Of a stretch of DNA of 64,000 nt, positions 1-9,005 are shown piece after piece. This DNA is from JAIQFF01 sp963725615 (lineage in GTDB: Bacteria; Acidobacteriota; Terriglobia; Terriglobales; Acidobacteriaceae). A program made the position numbers and the translations under genes. Every line of letters starts with the position of its first letter. Position 1 is the first letter of the stretch. The stretch is from positions 62,001 through 126,000 of the forward strand of contig CAVRZO010000016.1 in assembly GCA_963725615.1 (NCBI GenBank). The letters are read 5' to 3'. The notes below the pieces were generated by a model. The model was not told where the DNA came from, ran no database searches, and saw nothing but the letters and a program-made list of their open reading frames with translations.

Positions 1-728
1 GCGGCGCGCGCCAGAAGATGAGTCCCGAAGTATATGGTGCCGTGATTGACGAAGCCCACAAGAATGGCTTCCGCACGGCAGCACATATTGTTTTTTTGGA
101 TGACGCCAAAGGCGCGCTGCGAGCCGGGGTCGACTACATCGCTCACAGCGTTCGCGATCAACAGGTAGATGAGGAATTTATTGCGCTGATGAAGAAGCGC
201 AACGTTTCTTACTCGCCTACTCTTACCCGCGAGCTGGCGGTCTTCACTTATTCGGAAACGCCATCATTCTTCAGCGATCCGTTCTTCCTGAAGGAAGCCG
301 ACCCGGCAGAAATAACGCAAATGCGGGACCCCAAGCGGCAGGACACGATGAAGACCGATCCCGCAGCGCAGTGGTACAAGGAGCACATGCCGGTCGCCAT
401 GCGCAACTTGAAAACAGTGTCAGATGCGGGCATCAACATCGCCATGGGCACCGACAGCGGCGGCGGGCCCGGCCGTTTCCAGGGGTACTTCGAGCATCTT
501 GAACTGGAATATGAAACCAAGGCTGGTCTTACGCCGATGCAGGCGCTGGTTTCCGCCACCAGCGGAGCGGCCAAAGCGATCAACATCAGCAAAGAGGTCG
601 GCACGCTGGAAAAAGGAAAGCTGGCGGACTTTCTGGTCTTAACCGCGAACCCGCTCGACGACATTAAGAATACCCGCGCCATTGAATCGGTCTGGATCGG
701 CGGGGTGCGCGTCCCGGCTAAGAAGTAG
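1..728 (+). CDS. Amidohydrolase family protein, 3' part only
   Basis: The reading frame is open from the window edge, so the start lies outside; about 241 codons are visible. The protein resembles imidazolonepropionase-like metal-dependent hydrolases (TIM barrel). Visible are two histidines typical of metal ligands (AAHIV and IAHSV) and the late aspartate in MGTDSGGG, followed by the C-terminal beta-sandwich segment with the usual G-T-L-E-x-G-K-x-A-D-F-L-V-L pattern. Members hydrolyse C-N bonds in cyclic amides, peptides or related compounds; the substrate cannot be read here. Any signal peptide would be in the missing N-terminus. The gene converges on the ROK kinase gene downstream. Confidence 0.88.
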   Translation, partial: GARQKMSPEVYGAVIDEAHKNGFRTAAHIVFLDDAKGALRAGVDYIAHSVRDQQVDEEFIALMKKRNVSYSPTLTRELAVFTYSETPSFFSDPFFLKEADPAEITQMRDPKRQDTMKTDPAAQWYKEHMPVAMRNLKTVSDAGINIAMGTDSGGGPGRFQGYFEHLELEYETKAGLTPMQALVSATSGAAKAINISKEVGTLEKGKLADFLVLTANPLDDIKNTRAIESVWIGGVRVPAKK

Positions 729-856
729 CCCTGGTCGAACTATGCGAACTCGGTTCTATCTTTGCTTCTTGCTCTGTCTTTCCAGCTGCTTTTTGCTGGC
801 TGGGGACTACCCAAGGCTGAGATCTCGAATGGATTGATTCGTGCCGTTTGTTCCGG

Positions 857-1798
857 CTAGGACGTACGCTCCGTGACTTTTCCGAACCGATGATGCCAGA
901 CCATTGCCGCCCCGATCAGGTTCGCGTCTGCTCCGAGCGAGGCCAGCAGCAACTCGGTCTTCTCAAACGGAACGAAGCGGCAACCCTGGTGGATGGTCTC
1001 GCGAATGCCGGGAAGAAAAAGATCCGCGCTTTTCATGATGCTGCCGCTCAGCACGATCGCGTCCGGAGTGAACAGATTGATCAAATTGGCGAGGCCAAGC
1101 CCGAGATAAATGGCTTCACGGTTTACTGCCGAGCGGGCTACCTCATCGCCTTCGACCGCCAGTTGACAGATGCGTTTAGCAGTCAGCCCCACACGATGCG
1201 GATAGGCCGGGGGCGCCGTGCTTTCGAGCCAAGCCGCCATTGCAGGACCCGCCGCCAGCGACTCCCAGCATCCCCGAAAACCGCAGGTGCAGAGCGGGCC
1301 CGATGGGTCAATCACCTGATGGCCGATTTCGGGATGAGCGCCTTCCACACCGCGGTAGAGTTTTCCGTCCAAGATGATTCCACCGCCAATGCCGGTGCCG
1401 ACGGTTATATAAATCAGACGCGACTTGTTTTTGCCTGCGCCCCATCCCGCCTCTCCGAGCGCACCCGCGTCTGCATCGTTCTCCAACGCAACCGTCACGT
1501 TGAAGATTCGCGCCAAATCCTTCACCAAGCTCTGGCCACGCCATTTCGGAAGAAAATCAAGCTCGCCAAAGACTCCGGTAAACGGATCGACCGGCCCGGT
1601 GGAACCAATACCCACGCCGGAAAGTTTGGCTCCTGTATTCCGCGCCACACCCTCTAGCATGCTCACGATGGCGTCGAGTCCGCGTGCGTATTCGCAGTCA
1701 TATCCAGTGGGAGATTCCTCGGAGGACAACACGTTGCCATGGCTGTCCACTACGCCAACGGCCACTTTCGTGCCTCCAATATCAACCGCTGCGATCAT
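857..1798 (-). CDS. ROK family sugar kinase (glucokinase-like)
   Basis: A 313-residue ROK protein, normal length for a kinase and without the N-terminal helix-turn-helix that ROK repressors carry. The phosphate-binding motif DIGGTK is at residues 6-11. The catalytic N-D-A-D motif lies near residue 103, and the zinc cluster CTCGFRGCWE near residue 170 is preceded by a GH pair. Family members phosphorylate glucose, fructose, N-acetylglucosamine or N-acetylmannosamine at O6 using ATP. A clear ribosome site (GGGAGAAGGC) precedes the ATG. It lies 69 bp downstream of a SIS-domain gene on the same strand, which suggests an amino-sugar or hexose catabolic pair. The exact sugar is not determined. Confidence 0.9.
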   Translation of the reverse strand: MIAAVDIGGTKVAVGVVDSHGNVLSSEESPTGYDCEYARGLDAIVSMLEGVARNTGAKLSGVGIGSTGPVDPFTGVFGELDFLPKWRGQSLVKDLARIFNVTVALENDADAGALGEAGWGAGKNKSRLIYITVGTGIGGGIILDGKLYRGVEGAHPEIGHQVIDPSGPLCTCGFRGCWESLAAGPAMAAWLESTAPPAYPHRVGLTAKRICQLAVEGDEVARSAVNREAIYLGLGLANLINLFTPDAIVLSGSIMKSADLFLPGIRETIHQGCRFVPFEKTELLLASLGADANLIGAAMVWHHRFGKVTERTS

Positions 1799-1867
1799 GC
1801 CTTCTCCCGAACGTGCCTGCTGCTACATCGTTTGAACTTCTCAGACATTCAACGGCAAGCCATTTCT

Positions 1868-2920
1868 TCAGCCGCTGAGAAGTCCGGAGTCATCCTCGAC
1901 AATGTAGTGGCAGAGCTTAAAGGAGTCACAATCGACTCCGGAGAGTCGCGACAACCTTTCCGCTGCCAGTTGCGCTGGGATAATGTCAATCAGGAATTGC
2001 CAATCTGCAGGCACTTCCGGAAGTCCGAACACCAGGTCGGCAGCGTTTTCAGAAACCTGTTGGCCAATTAACATGACTGAAGCGCCCAGGCGTCTCAGAT
2101 CGCGGGCGACGGCAAGATCTGGTTCGCGCATGCGCTGGCCATCGATCCACAAGCCGAACCGCATTTCCTTAGCGACCACTTCCTGCGGCCCGTGTCTGAA
2201 ACTACCGGTACCCATGGCAGTCGCCGGCGACTTCACGCCTTCCTCCCACATCAACCGCGCCTCATTGCAACTACCCAAACCAGAGCCGCGCGCGAGAAAA
2301 TAATAAGTCCCGTTGGGTACAAGCCAGGCGGTGTCCGCGATCCGTTGCTGCCAACCCACCAGGGCGCGCTCGGTTTCCACGAGCGCTTGCGACAACGACT
2401 GCGCTAAACGGTTGTCAAACGAACCCACCGTGGCAGCGGCCAGCGCTCCCACCCCCGCGGCCAGCGTGATGTAGGTGTTGACCGAGATCCCATGATCCAG
2501 TTTGGTGGGGATCACCAGCGGGATTTGCGCCTCTCGCGCCAGCGTGCCATCTTCGACATTCGTTACGGCAATGACGGTCACGCCGCTTTCGCGGGCCTTT
2601 ACCAGGAGATTCACGATCTCCACGCTTCGGCCGCTCCGTGAAATTACGATGAGGACCGCATCCGGCGGGAAAGTAGCAAATTGCAGCAGCTCGGCCGCGT
2701 CCCGCATGTACACCGGACAACCGCCCAGCGAAAACAGAGGTTCCGCAGTCAAAGCGGCATGCCAACTGCTTCCAATTCCCGTCAGGTAAACATGGCGAGC
2801 ACGGCGGATTGCGGCTGTCGCTTCATCCAACCGGCGTCGGCCTGCCCCGCACAAAAACTCAATGGTGCTCCTCAATTCGTTTGGCTGGCGGAGAATGTCT
2901 TGCAGGAAATGAGTCATCAT
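1868..2920 (-). CDS. SIS-domain sugar isomerase/deaminase
   Basis: A 350-residue protein with two SIS (sugar isomerase) modules, like the isomerase half of GlmS, AgaS and FrlB. Phospho-sugar binding loops are visible as GIGSSWHAA near residue 50 and SRSGRS near residue 94; the second module contains GSFRHGPQEVV, which matches the HGP motif of GlmS-type isomerases. No glutaminase domain is present, so it more probably deaminates or isomerises an amino-sugar phosphate than synthesises one. It is first in a two-gene unit with the ROK kinase. The start has two adjacent ATG codons (MM) and no strong ribosome site, so the exact start is uncertain by one codon. Confidence 0.87.
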   Translation of the reverse strand: MMTHFLQDILRQPNELRSTIEFLCGAGRRRLDEATAAIRRARHVYLTGIGSSWHAALTAEPLFSLGGCPVYMRDAAELLQFATFPPDAVLIVISRSGRSVEIVNLLVKARESGVTVIAVTNVEDGTLAREAQIPLVIPTKLDHGISVNTYITLAAGVGALAAATVGSFDNRLAQSLSQALVETERALVGWQQRIADTAWLVPNGTYYFLARGSGLGSCNEARLMWEEGVKSPATAMGTGSFRHGPQEVVAKEMRFGLWIDGQRMREPDLAVARDLRRLGASVMLIGQQVSENAADLVFGLPEVPADWQFLIDIIPAQLAAERLSRLSGVDCDSFKLCHYIVEDDSGLLSG

Positions 2921-3553
2921 TTTGGATAGATCGATTGCAGGTCGCTGTACAGTTCTATCGTCGTCAAATAACTCATAACATATGACAATATCACTTCAAC
3001 GGAATCTCGGGCTGCGCCCGAAGGGCGACATTCCCCTGCCCACCAGGTCTATGAAGTGAAAGCAACTCCGCGACAAAGCAAAGCTGTCCGCGGCTACGCC
3101 CGGTAAGCGGGGCGATTTCGACTCCGGAACAAGGCGTCGAGATCAGGCTTTGGGCCGAACGACGAGCAGGTGAATTGCTGGCGGATTGCTCTCGACAAAA
3201 GGCAGGTAAGTGCGCTCCCAAAATCAGCTATTGCGATGTCTTCTTGACTACGCGACTCGGATTCTGAGAGCTGGCCGTGACCATAAGTTTGTCCTGCAGC
3301 AGCGTCAGGCCTTTGCATTTAGAGCTTAGTGTTTGTCGTCGTTGAAGGAAAGCCGTTAGGAGCGTTGGACTCGTTTCGGATGACCGTCTAGAATCTCAGT
3401 CGCCCAATGGCGAACGTAGAATGCTCCTGACGCTTCATAGATGTACCCTTTTGAATTCTGCCCAAGTTGCCCCAGTTCTGCATGGATAGATTGTCATTGT
3501 GCCGTTGTCATGCAGTAGCACAAAAGTGTATTACCGTAAACTATCGATAATAT
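2921..3553. other. Intergenic region upstream of tRNA-Sec
   Basis: I find no convincing protein gene here; short frames lack family features and ribosome sites. The only clear structure is a perfect 6-bp hairpin with a three-base loop at 3007-3021 (TCGGGC-tgc-GCCCGA), of the kind seen in several other intergenic regions of this window. The promoter of the SIS gene and that of selC must lie here, but I cannot place them. Confidence 0.5.
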
Positions 3554-3651
3554 GGAAGCGCATGCAGTCCGGTGACTGCCATGGTCTTCAAAACCAGCGG
3601 GCGGCGGGTCACCCCGTCGCCGGTGCGTTCGACTCGCACACGCTTCCGCCA
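3554..3651 (+). tRNA. selC: tRNA-Sec (selenocysteine), anticodon UCA
   Basis: The 98-nt sequence folds as a selenocysteine tRNA. The acceptor pairs GGAAGCG with CGCTTCC and is followed by an encoded GCCA. The D arm is the diagnostic 6-bp stem with a 4-nt loop (GCAGTC-cggt-GACTGC). The anticodon loop is CTTCAAA, giving UCA, on a 4-bp TGGT/ACCA stem. A long variable arm pairs 9 bp around a TCAC loop with one G-U. The T arm is a perfect 5 bp (GTGCG/CGCAC) with the loop TTCGACT. The eighth acceptor pair is a C-A mismatch. The long variable and D arms exclude an ordinary opal suppressor. It implies the cell inserts selenocysteine at some UGA codons; selA, selB and selD are not in the window. Confidence 0.93.
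3626..3651 (+). repeat. Left copy of 26-bp direct repeat (attachment-site-like, selC 3' end)
   Basis: The last 26 nt of selC (T arm, acceptor and CCA) recur at 20627-20652 with 25 of 26 identical. Duplication of a tRNA 3' end is the usual trace of site-specific integration; the intact tRNA lies at this end. Confidence 0.75.
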
Positions 3652-3811
3652 AGTTTTAGGCTGTAGATATCTGTTCTTTGTTGTAAATGTGCTTTTTAGT
3701 GTGTTAGGCCCTGAGGGTATCCGGGGCTTCAAGTCAGCCATGAAGGCCGAGGACGAGTAGCTGGTCAGCACGATCATAACGGAATGATCGAATCGATTGT
3801 CGCTTATCGCA

Positions 3812-4258
3812 CTAGGAATGCTTTCCAGCCAGTTTCGCTGCGACCGCGCTAAAGCCGGCGGCGAAGACGTTGTTTCCGATCTGTGCAACCACGGCATCAC
3901 GGCCGGCTCCCACTACTTCGAAATCGGCCCACCACTCCGCGAATGTGCGGTTGCCCTGGGTAACGCGATGCAGGCGGACGCCCGCGACGTAGCCACGAAC
4001 CGGCAGTGTGCCCTCAACTATTTCGTAGGTGAATATGTAATTCCGGTCGTCCATGCAGAGCAGAACTTCCCGCACAAAACCCTCCGCCAGGGTGAGACGA
4101 CGCACGCAGCCGACCTGATCGCTCGGCCGGCCATCTTCGATCAGGCTGTGTTTGATTCCGGGATGATAGGAAGGCATACCGTTGTAGTCACGCATGATCT
4201 TCCATACATCTTCAACCGGGGCATCGATCACCGCGCTTATGTAAACCGTGTTCGGCAT
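3812..4258 (-). CDS. SRPBCC (START-like) family protein
   Basis: A 148-residue protein that fits the SRPBCC/polyketide-cyclase fold. It begins PNTVYISAVIDAP, with V-E-D-V-W, a typical first strand and helix, then a W-x-I-x-R-D-Y-N-G-M-P-S-Y-H-P segment, and ends in a long helix (GFSAVAAKLAGK). The fold forms a hydrophobic cavity for lipids, hormones or aromatic ligands. I chose the ATG at 4258 because GGAGGGAAA lies just upstream and because the longer frame runs antiparallel-shifted through the upstream gene. It starts 14 nt after the stop of the PEP-hydrolase-like gene, so it is the last gene of a three-gene operon. Ligand and role are unknown. Confidence 0.8.
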   Translation of the reverse strand: MPNTVYISAVIDAPVEDVWKIMRDYNGMPSYHPGIKHSLIEDGRPSDQVGCVRRLTLAEGFVREVLLCMDDRNYIFTYEIVEGTLPVRGYVAGVRLHRVTQGNRTFAEWWADFEVVGAGRDAVVAQIGNNVFAAGFSAVAAKLAGKHS

Positions 4259-4271
4259 TTTCCCTCCGCTG

Positions 4272-5102
4272 CTAAAAGGTGATTCGCTTGAAATCCTGGG
4301 TTTGCTTCGTGATGGCCTTTTCGGTGGGGAGACGCTCCATGGAACTTGCGCCGTAGAAGCCATGACAATGGCGAGTCTTGCTGAGCACGAGTGCGGCGTC
4401 AGCGGGCTCAGCGATCGGGCCTCCGTGGCAAAGCACAATGATATCGGAGCGTATGTCGAGCGCGGCTTCGGCGATGGCATCGATCCGGCCGGCACAGGCT
4501 TCGAGGTCCAGTGCGGTTTCTGCGCCGATCGCACCGCCAGTGGTGAGGCCCATGTGGGCGACGAGAATGTCCGCGCCGGCCTTGACCATGGTGGCCGCTT
4601 GCGACGAGTCGAAAACATAGGGAGTCGTCAGGAGGTCCTTTTCGCGGGCCAGGCGGATCATCTCAACCTCCTGCGCGTAGCTCATTCCTGTTTCTTCCAG
4701 ATTCTGGCGGAAGACTCCGTCGATCAGTCCGACGGTGGGAAAGTTTTGCACGCCAGAAAAGCCGACAGCGGCGATGCCGTCGAGGAAGTTGTCGAACTGG
4801 CAAAAAGGGTCGGTGCCATTTACCCCCGCGAGCACGGGCGTTTTCTTGACTACTGGCAAGACTTCCTTCGCCATTTCCATCACGATGTCGTTGGCATTGC
4901 CGTAAGCCAACAGTCCAGACAACGAACCCCGGCCTGCCATGCGGTAGCGGCCAGAGTTATAGATAACAATCAGGTCAATGCCCCCAGCTTCTTCGCATTT
5001 GGCCGACAACCCCGTCCCAGCTCCGCCGCCGATAATCGGCTGGCGGCGGCGAATCATTTCCCGATACTTCGCCAGCAATTCCTCACGCGCAAAGTGTGGC
5101 AT
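4272..5102 (-). CDS. PEP-hydrolase-like TIM-barrel protein
   Basis: This 276-residue protein belongs to the phosphoenolpyruvate hydrolase-like TIM-barrel family (sometimes called TIM-barrel signal-transduction proteins). Family features include PIIGGGAGTGLSAKCEE near residue 22, the Y-N-S-G-R-Y-R-M segment near 48, AGVNGTDPF near 92, and VAHMGLTTGG near 180. The family usually accompanies a Tm-1-like ATP-binding protein, either fused or adjacent, and that holds here: the upstream gene ends 3 bp before this start. AAGGA lies at a good distance before the ATG. Biochemical activity is poorly known; a C-C or P-C bond-cleaving function is inferred only from the barrel superfamily. Confidence 0.85.
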   Translation of the reverse strand: MPHFAREELLAKYREMIRRRQPIIGGGAGTGLSAKCEEAGGIDLIVIYNSGRYRMAGRGSLSGLLAYGNANDIVMEMAKEVLPVVKKTPVLAGVNGTDPFCQFDNFLDGIAAVGFSGVQNFPTVGLIDGVFRQNLEETGMSYAQEVEMIRLAREKDLLTTPYVFDSSQAATMVKAGADILVAHMGLTTGGAIGAETALDLEACAGRIDAIAEAALDIRSDIIVLCHGGPIAEPADAALVLSKTRHCHGFYGASSMERLPTEKAITKQTQDFKRITF

Positions 5103-5105
5103 GCA

Positions 5106-6341
5106 TTATTTCCTTAAGGCGGTGTTCGTCTGGGCAATCGCCAGGAATTCTTCGACTGCCGCCTGCGCGAACTGAAGATCGTTAATGTGATATGGAATTT
5201 GCCGCAATTTCCGCCGGGGCGTCTGCTTCAGTTCGGCGGTCAGCGTCTCGAACAAGGCTGCATCCGCAGCTGGATCCCAGAAGGGTTGTCCAGGCGCATC
5301 CAGCGCCGAAACGCCGCCTGTGGGCAACAGAAACCTCACTTCCCCCTCGCACTGATTGAGCCGCTCGGTGATCCACCGAGCCTGGCGGACGTTTTCCTCG
5401 ACCGTAGTTCGCATCAGCGTGATCTGCGGGTTGTGCCGGTAAAACTTCCGTCCCCGATAACGTTCGGGCACGGTCTCTGGCGCCCCGAAGTTCACCATGT
5501 CGAGAGCCCCGCAGGAACCAACATAAGGAGTCTGCCTGCGAGCCACAGCACCAAAGCGGTCGTCGGTGCAGGCTAGCACGCCGCCGAATAAGTGATCACA
5601 AACCTCGGTAGTGGTTATGTCGAGTACGCCGCCAAGATAGCCATCTTCCAGCAACTTTTCCATTGACTGGCCGCCGGTGCCGGTGGCGTGAAAGACGATG
5701 CAGTCGAAGCGGTCAGTGAGCAGACGAGAGATCTGCTGAACGCAGGCCGTAGTCACGCCGAACATGGTGAGCCCAATAGCGGGGCGCTCCGCACTTGCCT
5801 CCGGGACAGAGTGCAGCATCATTCCCGCGACCGCGTGTGCTGCATTGCCCAACACGCGGCGGGAGATCCGGTTCAGGCCCGTCATGTCAGTCACCGAATA
5901 AGCCATCGTGATATCACAAGCACCGACGTACGCCGAAACATTGCCCGAGGCCATCGTCGAAACCATCAGCTTGGGCACACCGGAGGGCAGGGCTCGCATG
6001 GCACGCGTGATCAAGGCTGTGCCACCGGACCCGCCCAGGCCTAGCATGCCGCCGATGTCATCACGACTCTTGACGAAACGCTCAAACGCATCGCTCATGG
6101 CAGCAATTGCAGTTCCCCGGTCGCCGGTGAATACCGCGCTCCGGGATTGGGGGTGGAACGCCGCGATGTCTTCTGGCGAAAAATGTATCCGAGTCGCTGC
6201 CGGGACCGAACTGCCCGACGTGGAGAGATCTGCCAAGGCTACGGGTACCCCGGCAGCTTCAAGCAGAGCGCATACGTAGTTGGCTTCGTCGCTCTTGGTG
6301 TCGAGGGTGGCCGCAACCCAGGCTCGCTTGGTTGTCTCCAT
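5106..6341 (-). CDS. Tm-1-like ATP-binding protein (UPF0261)
   Basis: A 411-residue UPF0261/Tm-1-like protein. It opens with a Rossmann-like strand, AWVAATLDTKSDEA, characteristic of the family. It continues with GMLGLGGSGGTALITRAM near residue 120, then PKLMVSTMASG and MTGLNRISRRVLGNAAHA, and in the second half F-H-A-T-G-T-G-G and the C-terminal FLLPTGGVSALD. The relative Tm-1 of tomato binds ATP and blocks tobamovirus replication; bacterial roles are unknown. The ATG at 6341 was preferred to one 20 codons upstream because AAAGGCGAC precedes it. It is the first gene of a tight operon with the TIM-barrel and SRPBCC genes. Confidence 0.86.
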   Translation of the reverse strand: METTKRAWVAATLDTKSDEANYVCALLEAAGVPVALADLSTSGSSVPAATRIHFSPEDIAAFHPQSRSAVFTGDRGTAIAAMSDAFERFVKSRDDIGGMLGLGGSGGTALITRAMRALPSGVPKLMVSTMASGNVSAYVGACDITMAYSVTDMTGLNRISRRVLGNAAHAVAGMMLHSVPEASAERPAIGLTMFGVTTACVQQISRLLTDRFDCIVFHATGTGGQSMEKLLEDGYLGGVLDITTTEVCDHLFGGVLACTDDRFGAVARRQTPYVGSCGALDMVNFGAPETVPERYRGRKFYRHNPQITLMRTTVEENVRQARWITERLNQCEGEVRFLLPTGGVSALDAPGQPFWDPAADAALFETLTAELKQTPRRKLRQIPYHINDLQFAQAAVEEFLAIAQTNTALRK

Positions 6342-6472
6342 GTCGCCTTTGGCCTCCCTGGAGGTCGGCCCGAAAGTATATCCCGAACCGGATGGACGCA
6401 ACGATATGTCGCTTCATTGTCTCAAGTCGGGAAAAGTTGGCTATGGCGCCGGCAGCGAATCAAGAAGTTGCG

Positions 6473-8710
6473 TCAGAACGACATCTTGATCGGACTGCCA
6501 TCGAACCTCACAGACCGTGTTTCTTGTCTTAGTCTTATTTCTATCTTCCTAGGCACAGGCGTCAGCATGCGGGAGCCGGGTGCGAGTTCCAGAGCCAAAG
6601 AGTGCTGGGCGTCATCCCACGCCATTTGAATGCCCATCCACTCCCCTTTGCCGTGGTTGAAGGAAATGCCGTCATCTTCGTAGAGCAAGAACGAACTGTC
6701 AGCGCCGGAATAAATCAAAACAGCGAGAGGCTGATCGACTGATTCCGATGTGTACTGCTTGACCGGGCCTACGGGCAAAATTGATCCGGCGCGCACATAC
6801 AGAGGGATGATCTCAAGGGCGACGTTACGCCTGATTTCACGGCCTCCCTCAATGAGTTCATTGGTCCAAAAATCGTACCAGCTGCCCTTCGGCAGGTAGA
6901 TCTGGCGCGTGGCCGCGCCTTTTTCTACTACAGGCGCAACCAACAGATTCTTCCCGAAAAAGTATTCGTCTCCACATGCCACAGCCCTGGGATCGTCGGG
7001 GTAGTGCAGCCACAAAGCGCGCATGATCGGCATGCCGGTCGCGCAGCACTCTTTGACGGCACTGTAGAGATAGGGCAGCAGGCGGTAGCGGAGTTCCAAA
7101 TATTTTCGGCAGATCGGTTCGACTCTCGCATCGTGCAGCTGGCTAGGATCAGGAATCGCGGCTCCGCCGTAGTTGTTGATCTCGGCCGGGCCGGGGTCGC
7201 CTGTGTTCCAGCCCCAGGGCAGGCGCAGCTTCCAGGCACGACCGTGGCTGCGGAAGAGAGTGCAAAATGCTCCGAACTGGAACCAGCGCAAATACAACTC
7301 TGCTGTGAATTCCTTAGTGGGCACAAAACCCCCAATATCAGTTCCCCAATAAGGAATGCCGGTCAGCGAGGTGTTGATCCCAATCGGAACCTGGGTCTTC
7401 AACGTTTCCCAAGTGGAGAAAACATCTCCAGACCAGAGAAATGAAGCATAGCGCTGCATGCCGGCATAGCCATTGCGATGCAGGGCGTAGGGACGTTCAT
7501 TCGGCCGATCAATCTGCGGGCCTTCCCAATACATTCGGTTGCGAACCAGGCGTGACGTAATGTCGAGTGGGTCGCCTTCGTCGGGCCACCAGCCATCCAC
7601 GCCCATGGCGAAGTCTTTGCGGTGCGCGTCCCAGTGGCAGCTCGCCTTCTCTTCGTCGAATTGTGAGAGCTCACATGGATCCTGAACCGTCCCACTGAGT
7701 TTGTCCGACAGAATCACGGCGTGCAGCGCCACCCGAAAATGATCCTTATGTAGCTCCTCGATCATTTCATTGGGATCGGGGAACACGCGGGAATTCCATA
7801 CGAACGAGCCATTCGCCGTGTTCCAGCCCGACGGGCAAAAGCCTGTGCCCAGATAGATCAATGCGTCGCACGGCAATCTCTTTTCACGGAACATTCTTGC
7901 TTCACCGAGTATTTCCTCCCGGCTGGCCAGGGTGCGGTGCGACTGCTGATAACCGAAACTCCATAGGGGAGGCATTTCGGGATGTCCGGTCAGACCGGCG
8001 TATTCGGCCATAATGGTTGCGGGCTCTCTGGCTACGGTGCAGAAGATGTCTAGGGGCAGAGCAGCGTCTCGGCTTAACGGTAGGAATTTGCCTGAGGTGC
8101 CCGTGAGGTCGAAGGTGCCGAATGGCTGGTTAAAAAACATTGCCCATCCGGAGGTGCCGATGATCCAGGGAATTGGCACTCGGCCTCCGTGGGTGGCGAG
8201 CTTGTATCCACCCTGGCCAGGAATCATCGAATCGATGGAACCGCGGCGGTCGTATTGTGGCCCACCCTCCCCGAGCCCCAACAACGGCGAACTCCCAGGT
8301 GTAAAGCCGACTGCGCCGGACTCCCGGTCCCATGTAAGCGTTTGGACGATTTCGCCGCTTGTCGTTGCAATGGTGAAAGCGATGGGGTTTGGAGAGAACT
8401 TCAGCGTCAAGCTGCCGAGTTTGATTGTTTGCGCATGAGACTCGCCGTGCAGCTTTGCGATCGGAGGATCCCAGGCTGTTCTAACCAGGGAGCCATTAAA
8501 AGGGATGGAGCTTGCGTGGCTGCTCTTGGCCGGAAGAATGCTCAGTCGCAGCGTGTGCTCACTGATGGAAGCGACTTGGATTTCAATATCATCATCCTGA
8601 CCAGCGATGCGCTGAAACGGGTTGGCCGCGGCTCTTACGGGCAGGGCGAAGGCCGCCGAAGTGGCGGCTAATCGTTTCAAGACTTCCCGACGATTCCAGC
8701 GATGGTTCAT
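6473..8710 (-). CDS. Glycoside hydrolase family 31 (alpha-glucosidase/alpha-xylosidase type), Tat-exported
   Basis: This is a 745-residue GH31 enzyme. The N-terminus carries a twin-arginine signal (RREVLKRLAA followed by a hydrophobic stretch ending in VRAAA), so export is folded and probably to the periplasm. A beta-sandwich precedes the (beta/alpha)8 barrel. The nucleophile is probably the Asp in GWWPDEGD near residue 370, the GH31 equivalent of W-x-D-x-N-E; the segment IPYWGTDIGGF and RSHGR are also family signatures. GH31 enzymes release alpha-linked glucose, xylose or galactose. Start: ATG at 8710 fits the Tat signal; an in-frame GTG at 8743 is possible. It is divergent from the GH127 gene, with LacI-type operators between them. 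Confidence 0.9.
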   Translation of the reverse strand: MNHRWNRREVLKRLAATSAAFALPVRAAANPFQRIAGQDDDIEIQVASISEHTLRLSILPAKSSHASSIPFNGSLVRTAWDPPIAKLHGESHAQTIKLGSLTLKFSPNPIAFTIATTSGEIVQTLTWDRESGAVGFTPGSSPLLGLGEGGPQYDRRGSIDSMIPGQGGYKLATHGGRVPIPWIIGTSGWAMFFNQPFGTFDLTGTSGKFLPLSRDAALPLDIFCTVAREPATIMAEYAGLTGHPEMPPLWSFGYQQSHRTLASREEILGEARMFREKRLPCDALIYLGTGFCPSGWNTANGSFVWNSRVFPDPNEMIEELHKDHFRVALHAVILSDKLSGTVQDPCELSQFDEEKASCHWDAHRKDFAMGVDGWWPDEGDPLDITSRLVRNRMYWEGPQIDRPNERPYALHRNGYAGMQRYASFLWSGDVFSTWETLKTQVPIGINTSLTGIPYWGTDIGGFVPTKEFTAELYLRWFQFGAFCTLFRSHGRAWKLRLPWGWNTGDPGPAEINNYGGAAIPDPSQLHDARVEPICRKYLELRYRLLPYLYSAVKECCATGMPIMRALWLHYPDDPRAVACGDEYFFGKNLLVAPVVEKGAATRQIYLPKGSWYDFWTNELIEGGREIRRNVALEIIPLYVRAGSILPVGPVKQYTSESVDQPLAVLIYSGADSSFLLYEDDGISFNHGKGEWMGIQMAWDDAQHSLALELAPGSRMLTPVPRKIEIRLRQETRSVRFDGSPIKMSF

Positions 8711-8794
8711 GACTTGATCTGATCCACCGTCGAGATCCCCCACCCAGGTTCTGTACGAATTATTGATCCAGGCAAACGCTGCGATGCTGGGCCC

Positions 8795-8815
8795 TAAACG
8801 TTGACGTAAACGTTA
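8795..8815. promoter_or_regulatory. Double LacI-type operator upstream of the GH31 gene
   Basis: Two overlapping-phase copies of the core TAAACGTT and GTAAACGTTA lie 85-105 bp upstream of the GH31 start. The second matches the operator at 16006-16017 in 10 of 12 positions. The central CG with A/T arms is typical for LacI/GalR-family repressors. No such regulator gene lies in the window. Confidence 0.6.
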
Positions 8816-8974
8816 TCCCGGACGGGATGATAACTTACAACTCTGGTACCAGCTCGACGACACTTTTCCAAGACCCTGCGTTTCGTACTGCTGCCGTGAT
8901 CCCCGCGGACTCAAATATTTCCGCGATTACGGCGTTGACAACGGAGCATGAGGCGGAGTTAAATCTAGCAGAAA

Positions 8975-8988
8975 AGTAAACGTTTGCT
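8975..8988. promoter_or_regulatory. LacI-type operator upstream of the GH127 gene
   Basis: AGTAAACGTTTGCT is a near-perfect palindrome around AAACGTTT. It ends just before the ribosome site GAGGAG (8991-8996) of the GH127 gene, where a bound repressor would block transcription start or elongation. Confidence 0.65.
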
Positions 8989-9005
8989 AAGAGGAGAAAA
9001 GGGGC

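Noticed and set aside
3541..3900. A protein-like frame antisense across selC
   Set aside because: It lies on the tRNA gene and on the antisense of the SRPBCC gene end; it has no ribosome site and no family pattern.
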